A DNA stretch of 64,000 bases from Spirochaetota bacterium (lineage in GTDB: Bacteria > Spirochaetota > Spirochaetia > Treponematales > Rectinemataceae). The translations under genes and the position numbers were made by a program. The stretch is taken from the NCBI GenBank assembly GCA_022711355.1, contig JAKLFE010000004.1, forward strand, positions 56,199 to 120,198, written 5' to 3'. The notes beneath the pieces were generated by a model. It was given only the letters and a program-made list of their open reading frames with translations. It searched no databases and had not been told where the DNA came from. Shown in pieces: positions 27,388 through 37,289 of the stretch (its first letter is position 1; every line of letters begins with the position of its first letter).

Positions 27388-29985
27388 ATGAAGAAAGCCG
27401 TATGCAGCCTCGCGCTGATCGCTGGCCTCGCCATCGTCCTGGCGGGCTGCGGGGGCGGGAAGGCCTCGGGCGGGGCCGCCGCCCGGGCCAACAAGGGCCC
27501 GATCGTGGACAGGATCCTCGTCAGCTCCAAGACCCAGGAGGACCTGGCCATCAAGGACGTCGCCGAGGCCAAGAGCGACGTGTTCTGGTACGATATCAAC
27601 GGCGCCACCTACAAGTCCCTCACCGACGAGGTGCGCGGCAAGCTCGAGACCTACGCCGTCCCCAGCTCCTACTGGTCCCTCCTCATCAACCCCTACCCCA
27701 ACGCCGCCCCCTACGTGGCGAAGAGCAAGAAGGACGGCAAGGCCGCCTTCAATCCCTTCGCCATCCGCGAGGTCCGCTTCGCGATGAACCTCCTCATCAA
27801 CCGCAAGCAGATGATCGACGAGATCGTCTCGGGCGCGGGCCTGCCCAAGTACTCCCCGGTCACCCTCGGCCAGCCCAACTCCGGGCGCTACGCCACGATC
27901 GCCTCCAAGCTCGGCATCAGCGAGACCGGCGACGAGGCGAAAGCCCTCGCCGACATCGCCGCCGCCCTCGAGGCCGCCGCGGAGCTGCCGGAGAACAAGG
28001 GCAAGCTCGTCAAGTCCGGGAAGTGGTGGAGCTACGCGGGCAAGCCCGTCGAGATCAACTTCCTCATCCGCGTCGACGACCCGAACGGCCGCCTCAAGGA
28101 GGGCCGCTACGTCGCCGACCAGATCGAGAAGGCCGGCCTCAAGGTCAACCGCCTCGAGTACGACCGCTCCAAGTGCTCCTCGATCTACAACGCCGGCGAC
28201 CCCGGCGACTACGCGTGGAACATCTACACCGAGGGCTGGGGCGGCGGCCAGACCTACGCCTTCTGGGAGGGCGGGCTGGCCCAGATGTACGCGCCCTGGT
28301 TCGCCAACATGCCCGGCGGCGGCGACGCCGAGAAGTGGAACTACCAGCACCCCGAGCTGGACAAGCTCACCCAGGCCGCCTACAACGGCATCGTCAAGGG
28401 AGAGGCCGACTACTACGAGAAGTGCCTCGAGGCCTGCGAGCTCGGCATCAAGGAGGCGGTCCGCGTCTTCACCGTCGACACGAACTCCTACTTCCTCGCC
28501 AACAAGGAGCGTTTCAACGGGCGCATGGCCTACGGCATCGGCGACGGCCTGAACCGCATCTCCGCCCTCACCGCCGACGTCAAGCCCGACGAGTCGGGCG
28601 ACTACAAGGGCCAGAAGGTCCTCCGCGTGACCGAGTTCTCGGCCCGCGGCGCCCTGTTCATGTACCCCTGGGACCCCATCGGCCCCGACGGCTTCGCCGA
28701 CACCTACGGTAAAGTCGTGTCGAGCCCCCCCTCCGACATGGAGTTCGACTTCAGCCCCGTCACGGGCCTGTGCCTGCCCCTGCGCGCGAGCTACAAGGAC
28801 TTCAAGGCCGCCCCCGCCTTCGAGGGGGACAAGATGGTCGGCACCATCCCCCTCCCCGCCGAGGCCGTGATCTGGAACGCGCTGACCCAGAAGTGGGAAT
28901 CCGGCACCGTCTACGTGGACAAGGGCGAGGGGAGCTACGGCTACGCGAAGGCCGCCGACAAGCCCGAGTACGGCAAGGCAGTCGCGAGCGCCACCTTCAA
29001 GTACTCCTACGCGAAGTGGCACGACGGCCGCATGATGGACCAGAACGACTACCGCTACGCCCTGGCCCTCCAGCAGAGCGTCGCGAACAAGAAGGGCGAG
29101 GGCGACAAGACCTACGACGAGTCCTACGCCGGCTCGGTCTGCCCCCAGATCGCCCGCTTCAAGGGCTTCGTCTTCAACAAGGACGGGAGCATCACCGCCT
29201 ACGGCGACGCCTACTACCCGATGGATCCCGTCTACAACGCCTCCCTCATCTGCCCCTCCCTCATGATCCAGGCCTCCAACTACCAGGCCATCGTGAGCTG
29301 GCCGGTGCTCGAGGGCATCCTCGGCCTCGTCGCCGAGGGCAAGTACGTCGTCAACTCCAACGGCGACTACACCGAGATCGACCTCCTCGCCGAGCAGTGC
29401 GTCGCCGACCTCAAGGCCAAGCTCCAGGAGTACGCGGCCGCGAAGCGGGTCCCCGCCCCCCTCGAGGGCTACCTGAAGCCCGAGGACGCGGTCAAGGCCT
29501 ACGAGTCGGCGATCGCCTTCATCGAGAAGTACAAGCACGGCTACATCTCCAACGGCGGCTTCATCCTCGAGAAGTACGACCACGCCAACCAGACCGCGGT
29601 CCTCGCGGCGACTCCCTTCGCCGACTATCCGATCGCCAAGGGCGAGATGGTCAAGAAGGTCGCCACGACCTACGCGCGCATCAACTCCGTGAAGGTCGGC
29701 AGCTTCGCCAAGGGCTCGGACCTGAAGGTCGACGTCGCCGTAGCCGAGGTCGCCTATCCTTCCAACAAGGCCAAGGCCGCGGCCAAGGCCAACGTGAAGG
29801 TCACCCTCGTCGCCGAAAAGGATTACGCGTACGAGGCCAAGCCCGCCAAGGCCGGCTTCTTCGCGGCGACCATCCCGGCCGCGGACCTCGCCTCGCTCGG
29901 GAGCGGCACCTACACGATCGTCGCCGAGGCCTCGCTGGGCGCGGAATCCGGCGGGGTCGAGGCGGCGAGCCTCATCGTCAACTGA
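27388..29985 (+). CDS. large lipoprotein substrate-binding protein of a peptide-type (Opp/Dpp) ABC transporter
   Basis: 865 residues. A lipoprotein signal (LALIAGLAIVLAGC) puts the mature Cys at about residue 22. The body resembles SBP family 5 (FNPFAIREVRFAMNLLINRKQM, YVADQIEKAGLKVNRLEYDR, YSYAKWHDGRMMDQNDYRYALAL). It is 300 residues longer than usual Opp/Dpp binding proteins. The last 100 residues (VKVGSFAKGSDLKVDVAVAEV...GTYTIVAEASLG) look like a beta-sandwich, Ig-like module. The layout recalls large SBPs of Thermotogae and archaea. The ATG follows AAAGGAGGTTTCG. Start of a five-gene operon; substrate not determined. Confidence 0.85.
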   Translation: MKKAVCSLALIAGLAIVLAGCGGGKASGGAAARANKGPIVDRILVSSKTQEDLAIKDVAEAKSDVFWYDINGATYKSLTDEVRGKLETYAVPSSYWSLLINPYPNAAPYVAKSKKDGKAAFNPFAIREVRFAMNLLINRKQMIDEIVSGAGLPKYSPVTLGQPNSGRYATIASKLGISETGDEAKALADIAAALEAAAELPENKGKLVKSGKWWSYAGKPVEINFLIRVDDPNGRLKEGRYVADQIEKAGLKVNRLEYDRSKCSSIYNAGDPGDYAWNIYTEGWGGGQTYAFWEGGLAQMYAPWFANMPGGGDAEKWNYQHPELDKLTQAAYNGIVKGEADYYEKCLEACELGIKEAVRVFTVDTNSYFLANKERFNGRMAYGIGDGLNRISALTADVKPDESGDYKGQKVLRVTEFSARGALFMYPWDPIGPDGFADTYGKVVSSPPSDMEFDFSPVTGLCLPLRASYKDFKAAPAFEGDKMVGTIPLPAEAVIWNALTQKWESGTVYVDKGEGSYGYAKAADKPEYGKAVASATFKYSYAKWHDGRMMDQNDYRYALALQQSVANKKGEGDKTYDESYAGSVCPQIARFKGFVFNKDGSITAYGDAYYPMDPVYNASLICPSLMIQASNYQAIVSWPVLEGILGLVAEGKYVVNSNGDYTEIDLLAEQCVADLKAKLQEYAAAKRVPAPLEGYLKPEDAVKAYESAIAFIEKYKHGYISNGGFILEKYDHANQTAVLAATPFADYPIAKGEMVKKVATTYARINSVKVGSFAKGSDLKVDVAVAEVAYPSNKAKAAAKANVKVTLVAEKDYAYEAKPAKAGFFAATIPAADLASLGSGTYTIVAEASLGAESGGVEAASLIVN

Positions 29986-30001
29986 CGCTCGAATGAGGGA
30001 A

Positions 30002-30073
30002 CGCGCCTCCTCGGGGGCGCGCCCTATCCAGCCGGCCCGCCGCCTCGGGCTCCCGCCCGGGGGCGGGCCGGCT
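30002..30073 (+). terminator. two GC-rich hairpins between binding-protein and permease genes (attenuator-like)
   Basis: The first is CGCGCC/GGCGCG (30002-30007 with 30016-30021). The second is a perfect 12-bp stem, AGCCGGCCCGCC (30030-30041) with GGCGGGCCGGCT (30062-30073). There is no T-tract. The position after the binding-protein gene fits partial termination or 3' protection that keeps binding-protein mRNA in excess. Confidence 0.6.
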
Positions 30074-30094
30074 CCCCATTAGGACGGCGCGGCC

Positions 30095-31135
30095 ATGTAT
30101 CGCAAGTACCTAGTAAAGCGCGTGATATACGGGATCCTCATGTACGTCGTGATGATCTTCACCTACTCGGCCCTCTTCAACCGCGTCGCCGAGGAGACCG
30201 TCAGGGCCCAGATCGAGGAGCAGGTCGCCAAGGAGGCGATCAAGTACCGCAACGTCACGCCCGAGCAGCTCCGCGCCCTCATCGAGGAGCAGAAGGCGAT
30301 CAAGATACGCCAGCACCACCTCGACCAGCCCTACTTCCTCCGCGTCGTCTGGCGCGCCGCCGACACGCTCAGGCTCGACTTCGGCAGCTCAACCCTGATG
30401 AAGGCCCCCAACGGCGACCGCTCGGTGCTCGCCATCATCGGCAACGCCCTCCCCCGGACCATCGTCCTCTTCACGACCGAGGTCCTCGTCGTCACGGCCC
30501 TCGGCATCGTCCTCGGCCTCTACGCGGCCCGCAGGCCCAACGGCCCCCTCGACCGGGCCATCTCCCTGGTCACCATGGTGACGAACGGCCTGCCGGCCTG
30601 GTGGCTCGGCATGCTGATGATCATGTTCTTCTCCTACGCCGTGCCGATCTTCCCCTCCGGCGGCATCCAGTCCAACCCGGCCCCGGCCGGGGCGGCCGCC
30701 GTCCTCGACTTCCTCTGGCACCTCTCCCTGCCCCTCCTCACCCTGGTCTTCCTCAGCGTCTGGGGCACCGCCTACCTCATCCGCAACATAGTCCTGTCGA
30801 ACCTCCAGGAGGACTACGTCATGGCGGCCCGCGCCCGCGGCATCCCCGAGCGGAGGGTCCTCTTCGGCCACACCCTCCGGACCTCCCTCCCCGCCATCAT
30901 GACCATGGTCATCCTCTCCCTCTTCAGCTCCATCGCGGGCAACATCATCGTGGAAGGCATCTTCGGCTGGCCGGGCATCGGGAACCTCTACTTCATCGCC
31001 GTCCAGCAGAACGACGTGCCGGTCCTCATGGGGACCCTGGCCATCGAGACCTTCCTCAACATGCTCGGGTTCATCCTCCTCGACCTCGTCTACGGGCTCC
31101 TGGATCCGCGCATCAAGGTAGGAGGCAAGGCATGA
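30095..31135 (+). CDS. peptide-type ABC transporter permease (DppB/OppB)
   Basis: 346 residues. A first membrane helix (VIYGILMYVVMIFTYSAL) is followed by an enlarged extracytoplasmic loop rich in Glu, Gln and Arg (residues about 30-95) and then the five-helix DppB core with ALPRTIVLFTTEVLVV. The cytoplasmic EAA-type motif MAARARGIPERRVLFGHTLR contacts the ATPase. WPGIGNLYFIAVQQNDVPVLMG near the end is typical. The stop overlaps the next start as ATGA. Confidence 0.9.
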   Translation: MYRKYLVKRVIYGILMYVVMIFTYSALFNRVAEETVRAQIEEQVAKEAIKYRNVTPEQLRALIEEQKAIKIRQHHLDQPYFLRVVWRAADTLRLDFGSSTLMKAPNGDRSVLAIIGNALPRTIVLFTTEVLVVTALGIVLGLYAARRPNGPLDRAISLVTMVTNGLPAWWLGMLMIMFFSYAVPIFPSGGIQSNPAPAGAAAVLDFLWHLSLPLLTLVFLSVWGTAYLIRNIVLSNLQEDYVMAARARGIPERRVLFGHTLRTSLPAIMTMVILSLFSSIAGNIIVEGIFGWPGIGNLYFIAVQQNDVPVLMGTLAIETFLNMLGFILLDLVYGLLDPRIKVGGKA

Positions 31136-32529
31136 GCGTCAAGGACGGGCTCGCGGGCCTCCGCGACTTCTGGAAGGAGTATTCGAAGGTCGGCTCGGGC
31201 AAGGTCGGCCTGGGCATCCTCGCCTTCTTCGTCGTCCTGGCGATCGTCGGCCCCTTCGTGGTCCCCTTCCCGGGGGCCACGGAGCACTGGCAGGACATAA
31301 CCTACTGGATGGACAACCCGAGGGCCGCCCCCCCGGCCTGGGTCAACCTCTTCCGCGCCCGGAAGGGCGCCGTGTCCGAGCGCGTCGCGGCCGGGGCGCC
31401 GAGCGTCGCCGAGGCGGCCTCGGGCCAACGCCGCGCCTACCCGATCGCCTACGAGTACCGCGCCGACAAGCCCCCGAGGGACCTCATCTTCCGCTTCAAG
31501 GGCAGGGGCAAGGTCGCGCTCAGCCTCGAGGTGACCCGACCCGACGGGAGCGCCTCCGAGCTCTACCGCGGCCAGGGCGAGCTCGGCGAGGGCTTCAAGC
31601 GGATCTCCGTGGAGCACGACGCGATGGGCGGCGTCATCGCCCTCGTGAACTCCGTCGACGAGTTCGTCGGCTCAGGCCTCGATCCCGCGAGCAACCGGCC
31701 CTGCGCCCTCCTGTTCGCCGAGATCGACCCGGACATGGCGGATTCCCCCCGGCCGCTCAAGGGGGAGTACGCCTTCACCCTCGGCATCGAGCTCAAGTCC
31801 GAGGGGGCCGCGGCCGAGGCTCCCGAGCTCCTCGTCTCCGGGGAGGTCTCGGGGATCCTGGGGACCGACGTGTCCAAGCGCGACATCTTCACCGGCGTCG
31901 TCGTCGGGATCAAGTGGGCCCTCGTCATCGGCTTCCTCACCTCGATCATCACGGTGATCGCAGGGGTGGTCTTCGGCGTGGTCGCCGCCTACTTCGGCGG
32001 CGCCTGGGACTGGGCCCTCACCCGGCTGTACGAGTTCGTCTACCTCCTGCCCGTCCTGCCCTTCCTCATCGTCCTCTCGGCCATCTACAAGCCCTCGATC
32101 TACACCTTCATCGTCATCGTCTGCCTCCTGTTCTGGACCGGCCCCTACAAGCCCGTCTACTCCATCGCCCTGCAGATCAAGGAGGAGACCTTCGTGGAGG
32201 CCTCGAAGGCCCTGGGCTCGGGGCGCATGCGGATCATCTTCCGGCACATCGTCCCGATACTCCTGCCCTACAGCTTCGCGGTCATGGCCCTCTCCATACC
32301 CGGCGTCATCGTCTACGAGGCCTCGGTGAGCCTCCTCGGGCTCGGGGACTCGAGCATCGTGACCTGGGGCCAGATCCTCGAGGCCGCCCTCTCGCAGGGC
32401 GCGATGATCAACAACCTCTGGTGGTGGGTCATCCCGCCGGGCCTCATGATAGCCCTCATGGGCATGTCCTTCGCCTTCATCGGGTCGGCGATGGACAAGA
32501 TACTCCACCCCAAGCTGAAGACCAGGTGA
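31132..32529 (+). CDS. peptide-type ABC permease (DppC/OppC) with a large extracytoplasmic insertion
   Basis: 465 residues against about 300 for usual DppC. After the first helix (VGLGILAFFVVLAIVGPFVV) and PPAWVNLF, some 175 residues of mostly beta-type sequence (RDLIFRFKGRGKVALSLEV, GEYAFTLGIELKSEG) interrupt the protein. The normal motif then resumes as GILGTDVSKRDIFTGVVVG. The core shows the EAA motif EASKALGSGRMRIIFRHIVP and the ending AFIGSAMDKILHPKLK. The insertion should face the periplasm and may touch the oversized binding protein. The insert itself matches no domain I know. Confidence 0.88.
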   Translation: MSVKDGLAGLRDFWKEYSKVGSGKVGLGILAFFVVLAIVGPFVVPFPGATEHWQDITYWMDNPRAAPPAWVNLFRARKGAVSERVAAGAPSVAEAASGQRRAYPIAYEYRADKPPRDLIFRFKGRGKVALSLEVTRPDGSASELYRGQGELGEGFKRISVEHDAMGGVIALVNSVDEFVGSGLDPASNRPCALLFAEIDPDMADSPRPLKGEYAFTLGIELKSEGAAAEAPELLVSGEVSGILGTDVSKRDIFTGVVVGIKWALVIGFLTSIITVIAGVVFGVVAAYFGGAWDWALTRLYEFVYLLPVLPFLIVLSAIYKPSIYTFIVIVCLLFWTGPYKPVYSIALQIKEETFVEASKALGSGRMRIIFRHIVPILLPYSFAVMALSIPGVIVYEASVSLLGLGDSSIVTWGQILEAALSQGAMINNLWWWVIPPGLMIALMGMSFAFIGSAMDKILHPKLKTR

Positions 32530-32533
32530 TGCG

Positions 32534-33592
32534 ATGAGCGACACTACGAACCGCGGATCGGCCGGCCCCGTCCTCTCGGTGCGCGACCTCAAGCTCCACT
32601 ACTTCACGTCCAAGGGCGTCGTGCGCGCCCTCGACGGGATCAGCTTCGACCTAAGGCCCGGCGAGACCATGGGCCTCGTGGGCGAGTCCGGCTGCGGGAA
32701 GACCACGACCGGCGTGGCCCTGCTCAACATGCCCTCCCCTCCCGGGCGCATCGTCTCCGGCTCGATCCGGATCGACGGGACCGAGATCGTGGGCCTGCCG
32801 GAGCGGGAGCTCAGGAAGTCGGTGCGCTGGACCAAGGTCTCCATGGTGTTCCAGGGGGCGATGAACTGCCTCACCCCCGTGTACACGATCCGCCAGCTCA
32901 TGCTCGAGACCTACCGCGAGCACGCGGGGCCGGGGGCCGCGGAGGCGGCCGCCGAGCCCCTCATGCGCAAGTACGCGTCCCTCGTCGGGCTGCCGGCGAA
33001 CGTCCTGGACCGCTACCCGCACGAGCTCTCCGGCGGCATGAAGCAGCGCGTCGTGATAGCGATGGCCCTCTTCCTCGAGCCAAAGGTCATCGTCATGGAC
33101 GAGCCGACCACCGCCCTCGACGTGATCGTCCAGGCCCAGATCCTCAACCTCGTCAAGGAGCTCAAGCGCGACCTCGGGCTCTCCTACATCTTCATCACCC
33201 ACGACCTCGCCACCGAGGCCGAGATCGCGGACAAGATCATGGTCATGTACGCGGGCAAGATGGCCGAGCTCGGCTCGAGCGAGGACATCTTCGGGCCGGA
33301 GCCCGGCGGATCCCCGGCCGGCGGCGGACCGCGACGGGGCCCCGCCCATCCCTACACGCAGAAGCTCCTCGCCTCGACGCCGCGGCTCCGCGCGCGCGTG
33401 AGCGAGCTCGCCTTCATACCCGGCTCGCCCCCCGACCTGGTCGAGCCTCCGGCCGGCTGCCGCTTCGCCCCGCGCTGCGGCTTCGCCAAGGCCCGGTGCC
33501 GCGCATCCGAGCCGCCGGTCGCCGAGCTGGCCGAGGGCCACCTCGTCGCCTGCTGGAAAGCCATGGAGGATCCCGAATATGAGCGCTCTTGA
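32534..33592 (+). CDS. peptide-type ABC transporter ATPase (DppD/OppD)
   Basis: 352 residues. Walker [12 protein letters not shown], signature [15 protein letters not shown], Walker [13 protein letters not shown] and the switch His in [11 protein letters not shown] are all intact. The C-terminal Cys-rich oligopeptide-transporter tail ([24 protein letters not shown]) is present; in some members it binds an iron-sulfur cluster. It pairs with the next ATPase, whose start lies 14 bp inside this gene. Confidence 0.94.
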   Translation: MSDTTNRGSAGPVLSVRDLKLHYFTSKGVVRALDGISFDLRPGETMGLVGESGCGKTTTGVALLNMPSPPGRIVSGSIRIDGTEIVGLPERELRKSVRWTKVSMVFQGAMNCLTPVYTIRQLMLETYREHAGPGAAEAAAEPLMRKYASLVGLPANVLDRYPHELSGGMKQRVVIAMALFLEPKVIVMDEPTTALDVIVQAQILNLVKELKRDLGLSYIFITHDLATEAEIADKIMVMYAGKMAELGSSEDIFGPEPGGSPAGGGPRRGPAHPYTQKLLASTPRLRARVSELAFIPGSPPDLVEPPAGCRFAPRCGFAKARCRASEPPVAELAEGHLVACWKAMEDPEYERS

Positions 33593-34589
33593 CCCGAAGG
33601 CCGAGTCCGAGCCCGTGCTCGAGGTCTCGAGGCTCTCGAAGATATTCGTCTCCCACCGGGGCCACGCCCGGGTGCGGGCCGTCGACGGCGTCAGCTTCTC
33701 CCTCCGCCGGGGCGAGATCCTCGGCCTCGTGGGCGAGTCCGGCTGCGGCAAGACCACGACGGGCAAGCTCGTCATGCGGCTCATCGAGCCCAGCTCAGGC
33801 GCCATCTCCGTCGGGGGAAGGCCGGCGACCTGCCTGGACCGCGCCGGCGACTTCGCCTACCGCCGCCGCGTCCAGATGATCTTCCAGGATCCCTACGCCT
33901 CGATGAATCCCCACTTCAAGGTCAAGGACGTCCTCGAGGAGCCCCTGCTCATCCACAAGATAGGCGCGACCCGCGCCGAGCGCATGGACATGGTCGCCCA
34001 GGTCATGGAGAAGGTGAAGATGACCCCCGTCGGGGAGTTCATGGACCGCCATCCCCACATGCTCTCCGGCGGCCAGCGGCAGCGCGTCGCCACCGCCCGC
34101 ACCCTCATCCTCAGGCCCGAGATCATCGTCGCCGACGAGCCCGTGTCCATGATCGACCTCTCCACGAGGGCGGAGATTCTCCACCTCATGAAGGCGATCC
34201 AGCGGGACATGGAGCTCTCCTTCGTCTACATCACCCACGACATCTCGACGGCCCGCTACTTCGCCGACCGCATCGCCGTCATGTACCTCGGCCGGATCGT
34301 GGAGATCGGCAGCCAGGACGAGCTGATCGACCGCCCTCGCCATCCCTACACCAAGGCCCTCATCGAGGCGGTCTGCGAGCCGGTCTCCGGCCGCGTCGGC
34401 GTGATGCGCGAGCTCAACGTGAAGGGCGAGATCCCCTCGGCGTCCGCGGTCCCGCCGGGCTGCCGCTTCCACCCGCGCTGCATGTCCGCGAAGCCCGAAT
34501 GCTCGCGGGAGCCCGAGCCGGAGCTCGTCCAGGCCGAGGGCTCGGCGCCGGGGCACCTGGTGGCCTGCCGCAGGTACGGGGAGCTGTAG
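33579..34589 (+). CDS. peptide-type ABC transporter ATPase (DppF/OppF)
   Basis: 336 residues. Walker [14 protein letters not shown], the Q-loop region QMIFQDPYASMNPHF, signature LSGGQRQRVATARTL, Walker B IIVADEPVSMID and the switch His in VYITHDISTARY. The C-terminal oligopeptide tail PPGCRFHPRCMSAKPECSREPEPE is present. It completes a full SBP-permease-permease-ATPase-ATPase importer. Translation is probably coupled to the previous gene through the overlap. Confidence 0.94.
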   Translation: MSALDPKAESEPVLEVSRLSKIFVSHRGHARVRAVDGVSFSLRRGEILGLVGESGCGKTTTGKLVMRLIEPSSGAISVGGRPATCLDRAGDFAYRRRVQMIFQDPYASMNPHFKVKDVLEEPLLIHKIGATRAERMDMVAQVMEKVKMTPVGEFMDRHPHMLSGGQRQRVATARTLILRPEIIVADEPVSMIDLSTRAEILHLMKAIQRDMELSFVYITHDISTARYFADRIAVMYLGRIVEIGSQDELIDRPRHPYTKALIEAVCEPVSGRVGVMRELNVKGEIPSASAVPPGCRFHPRCMSAKPECSREPEPELVQAEGSAPGHLVACRRYGEL

Positions 34590-34639
34590 GCCGCGAGGGC
34601 TATGCGCCGCCGCGCCGCATTGGCTACACTGGCGCCATA

Positions 34640-35989
34640 ATGCGCAGCGGCGAAGAGCAGTTCCTCGAGATGACGCGCAAGCCCGTCGGGAGGCTCGTCG
34701 TCTCCCTGGGCGTCCCTACGGTCGTCAGCATGCTGGTGTCCGCCATCTACAACACGGCGGACACCTACTTCGTCTCCAAGCTGGGAACGAGCGCCTCGGG
34801 GGCCGTGGGGATAGTCTTCTCGCTCATGGCCATCATCCAGGCCGTCGGCTTCACCCTCGGCATGGGATCGGGCAGCTGGATATCGAGGCTCCTCGGCGCC
34901 CACCGCGAGGACGAGGCGAGCGCGGTCGCGGCGAGCGGCTTCTACGCCTCGATCGCCTTCGGCATCCTCCTCGCCGCCTTCGGGCTGGCCTTCCTCGATC
35001 CCTTCGTGCGGCTCCTCGGCGCGACCGAGACGATCGCGCCCTACGCGAGGGCTTACGCGTCGTACATCCTCTTCGCGGCCCCAGTCATGGCGGCTTCCTT
35101 CGTGCTCAACAACGTGCTGCGGGCCGAAGGCAAGGCCAGGCTCGCCATGGTCGGCATAGCGGCGGGCGGGATCCTCAACCTGGCCCTCGATCCCCTGTTC
35201 ATCTTCGCCTTCGGGATGGGCATCGGCGGCGCGGCCCTCGCCACGGCGCTCAGCCAATGCGTCAGCTTCCTCATCCTCCTCGCGTCCTTCCTGCGAGGCC
35301 GGACGATAACGAAGCTCGGCCTGGGCAAGGCCTCGCGGGGGGCGGGCACCTACCTGCGGATCCTGAAGAACGGCCTGCCCTCGCTGAGCAGGCAGGGCTT
35401 GGCCAGCGCCTCGACCATCGTCCTCAACCTGAGCGCCTCGCCCTACGGCGACGCCGCCGTGGCGGCCATGTCGATCGTCGCCAAGATCGTCATGCTCGTC
35501 TTCTCGGCGATCATCGGCATAGGGCAAGGCTATCAGCCCGTGGTCGGCTACAACTACGGCGCCCGGCGATGGGGCAGGGTGCGGGAGGCCTTCTTCTTCA
35601 CGCTGAAGCTCGGCTGCGCGCTGATGACCGCCAGCGCGGCGGCGCTCTTCCTGGCGGCGGAGGACCTGCTGCGCCTCTTCATCGCGAGCGATCCCGAGGT
35701 GATCGCGATCGGCGCCGCCGCGCTCCGCGCCCAATGCCTCGCCATGCCCCTCATCCCCCTGGGCGTCATGTGCAACATGACCTTCCAATCCATCGGCGAG
35801 TCCTGGACCGCCACCTTCCTGTCGGCCACCCGGCAAGGGCTCTTCCTGATCCCGCTGCTCCTCGCCCTCTCGAGCGCCGCGGGGCTCCGCGGCATCCAGG
35901 CCGCCCAGCCGGCGGCGGATCTCTGCACCTTCCTCTGCTGCGTCCCCTTCGCGGCCGCCTTCCTCAGGCGGCTCGGCGCGGAGGACTAG
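34640..35989 (+). CDS. MATE family efflux transporter
   Basis: 449 residues, twelve membrane helices. The first half shows VSLGVPTVVSMLVSAIYNTADTYFVSKLG; the second half begins ILKNGLPSLSRQGLASASTIVLN and continues IGIGQGYQPVVGYNYGARRWGRV. It resembles the MepA subgroup more than the window's other MATE protein. There is no Shine-Dalgarno. A TACACT (34625-34630) ends 9 nt before the ATG, the same spacing as the leaderless genes here, although no good -35 is visible. Substrate unknown. Confidence 0.88.
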   Translation: MRSGEEQFLEMTRKPVGRLVVSLGVPTVVSMLVSAIYNTADTYFVSKLGTSASGAVGIVFSLMAIIQAVGFTLGMGSGSWISRLLGAHREDEASAVAASGFYASIAFGILLAAFGLAFLDPFVRLLGATETIAPYARAYASYILFAAPVMAASFVLNNVLRAEGKARLAMVGIAAGGILNLALDPLFIFAFGMGIGGAALATALSQCVSFLILLASFLRGRTITKLGLGKASRGAGTYLRILKNGLPSLSRQGLASASTIVLNLSASPYGDAAVAAMSIVAKIVMLVFSAIIGIGQGYQPVVGYNYGARRWGRVREAFFFTLKLGCALMTASAAALFLAAEDLLRLFIASDPEVIAIGAAALRAQCLAMPLIPLGVMCNMTFQSIGESWTATFLSATRQGLFLIPLLLALSSAAGLRGIQAAQPAADLCTFLCCVPFAAAFLRRLGAED

Positions 35990-36022
35990 CGGCGTGGCGC
36001 CCGCGCCGCCCGCCCGCGGGCC

Positions 36023-37261
36023 TCAGCCCAGCAGCGGCACGGTGACCGTGCCGTCGAGGAGGACCGCGACCTTCGCGCTCGGGCCTTTCTCGGATAACGC
36101 GTCGCGCAGCGCTTCGGGGATCGAGCGCTGCTTCGAGATGAAGGCCTTGCGGAGCGTCGCCGCGTCCAGCTCGCTCACCGCGCGGATCGAGGCGCGCGAG
36201 GCCACGACGGCTATCTTCGCGGCCTTGTGGTAGCCCAGGCGATAGCCCTCCCCTATCCTGCGAAGGGCCTCGGCCGGGTTCGCGGCCGAGCCGAGGAGCT
36301 CGAGGAAGGCCGTATCGCCCACGCCGTCCCTGCACGATGCCACCATGATGAGGATGCCCCCGTCGGCAAGCGCGAGGGCGCCGTTGTCGATGGCTTTCTG
36401 CGACTGGTAGAGGTCGATGTCCATGGGAAAGCGGGCCACCGAAATCACGATGTCGGCCCGCTCGCGCATGCGCACCGCGAAGATGGCGTCCGCCCTCTCC
36501 ACCGCGGCCTTGAACGAGGAGCGGATCTCCCCGGCGCAGCATCCGACGAGCCTCTGACGCTTGTCGAGCACCGTCATGATCGAGAACACCGGCTTGGGTA
36601 TCAAGCGGAGCGCGTCCTCCATGTCCTGGCTCACGGGGTTGTCGTCCAGCTCGAGGGAGACGGCCTTGGGCGAGAGGGCGAGCTTGTGGTTGGCCTCGAT
36701 GGTCGCGTAGCCCGCTACGCCGGGGAGGAAGGCCTTGCGCCCGCCCGTGTAGCCGGCGAAGTAGTGGGGCTCCACCGAGCCCGTGACGAGGACGCGGTCC
36801 GCCTCGAAGACGGCCTTGTCGAGGAGGATGGGCGTGCCGTTGCGCGTCTTCCCGAGGTCGACCTGCGAGGCCGCGTCGCGCGCGTCGTGCGCGACGGTCC
36901 TCGGCCTGAAGCGCCCGTAATGGGGCCCGAGGATCTGGCGGTACTCCTCCTCGGTGGGGGCGCGATGCGCCCCGGTGGCCACGATGAAGCTCGCGCCCGC
37001 GGCCTCGAGCTCGTCGCCTATCGCGTCGAGGACGGCCCGGGTCGGGGTGGGCCGCGTCGCGTCGTTGACGATGACGAGGGTCCGCCCGGCCCCCTCGAGG
37101 AATGAGCCGAGGGGCCGCGACTCGATCGGGGCGTCGACCGCCCCGCGCACGAGGGAGACCGGATCGGCCGCCGCCTCGACGTCGTTCGGCTCAACCACGA
37201 GGCTGCCTTCGGGCAAGTCGATCGGGATCAGGTCCTTGAGATAGGGCACCTCGACGCGCAT
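36023..37261 (-). CDS. larA: LarA-family protein (nickel-pincer lactate racemase homologue)
   Basis: 412 residues. The opening domain has VNDATRPTPTRAVLD and the conserved GAHRAPTEEEYRQILG. The pincer-cofactor region EPHYFAGYTGGRKAFLPGVAGYATIEANHK contains the Lys (GGRK) that carries the nickel-pincer nucleotide in LarA, plus metal-ligand His residues. LarA homologues racemise or epimerise alpha-hydroxy acids, and many do not use lactate. The cofactor genes larB, larC and larE are absent here. The ATG at 37261 follows GGGGGGAG. It is monocistronic and downstream of a palindromic repeat. Confidence 0.85.
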   Translation of the reverse strand: MRVEVPYLKDLIPIDLPEGSLVVEPNDVEAAADPVSLVRGAVDAPIESRPLGSFLEGAGRTLVIVNDATRPTPTRAVLDAIGDELEAAGASFIVATGAHRAPTEEEYRQILGPHYGRFRPRTVAHDARDAASQVDLGKTRNGTPILLDKAVFEADRVLVTGSVEPHYFAGYTGGRKAFLPGVAGYATIEANHKLALSPKAVSLELDDNPVSQDMEDALRLIPKPVFSIMTVLDKRQRLVGCCAGEIRSSFKAAVERADAIFAVRMRERADIVISVARFPMDIDLYQSQKAIDNGALALADGGILIMVASCRDGVGDTAFLELLGSAANPAEALRRIGEGYRLGYHKAAKIAVVASRASIRAVSELDAATLRKAFISKQRSIPEALRDALSEKGPSAKVAVLLDGTVTVPLLG

Positions 37262-37289
37262 ACTCCCCCCGCCATCCTCGAAATCACTA

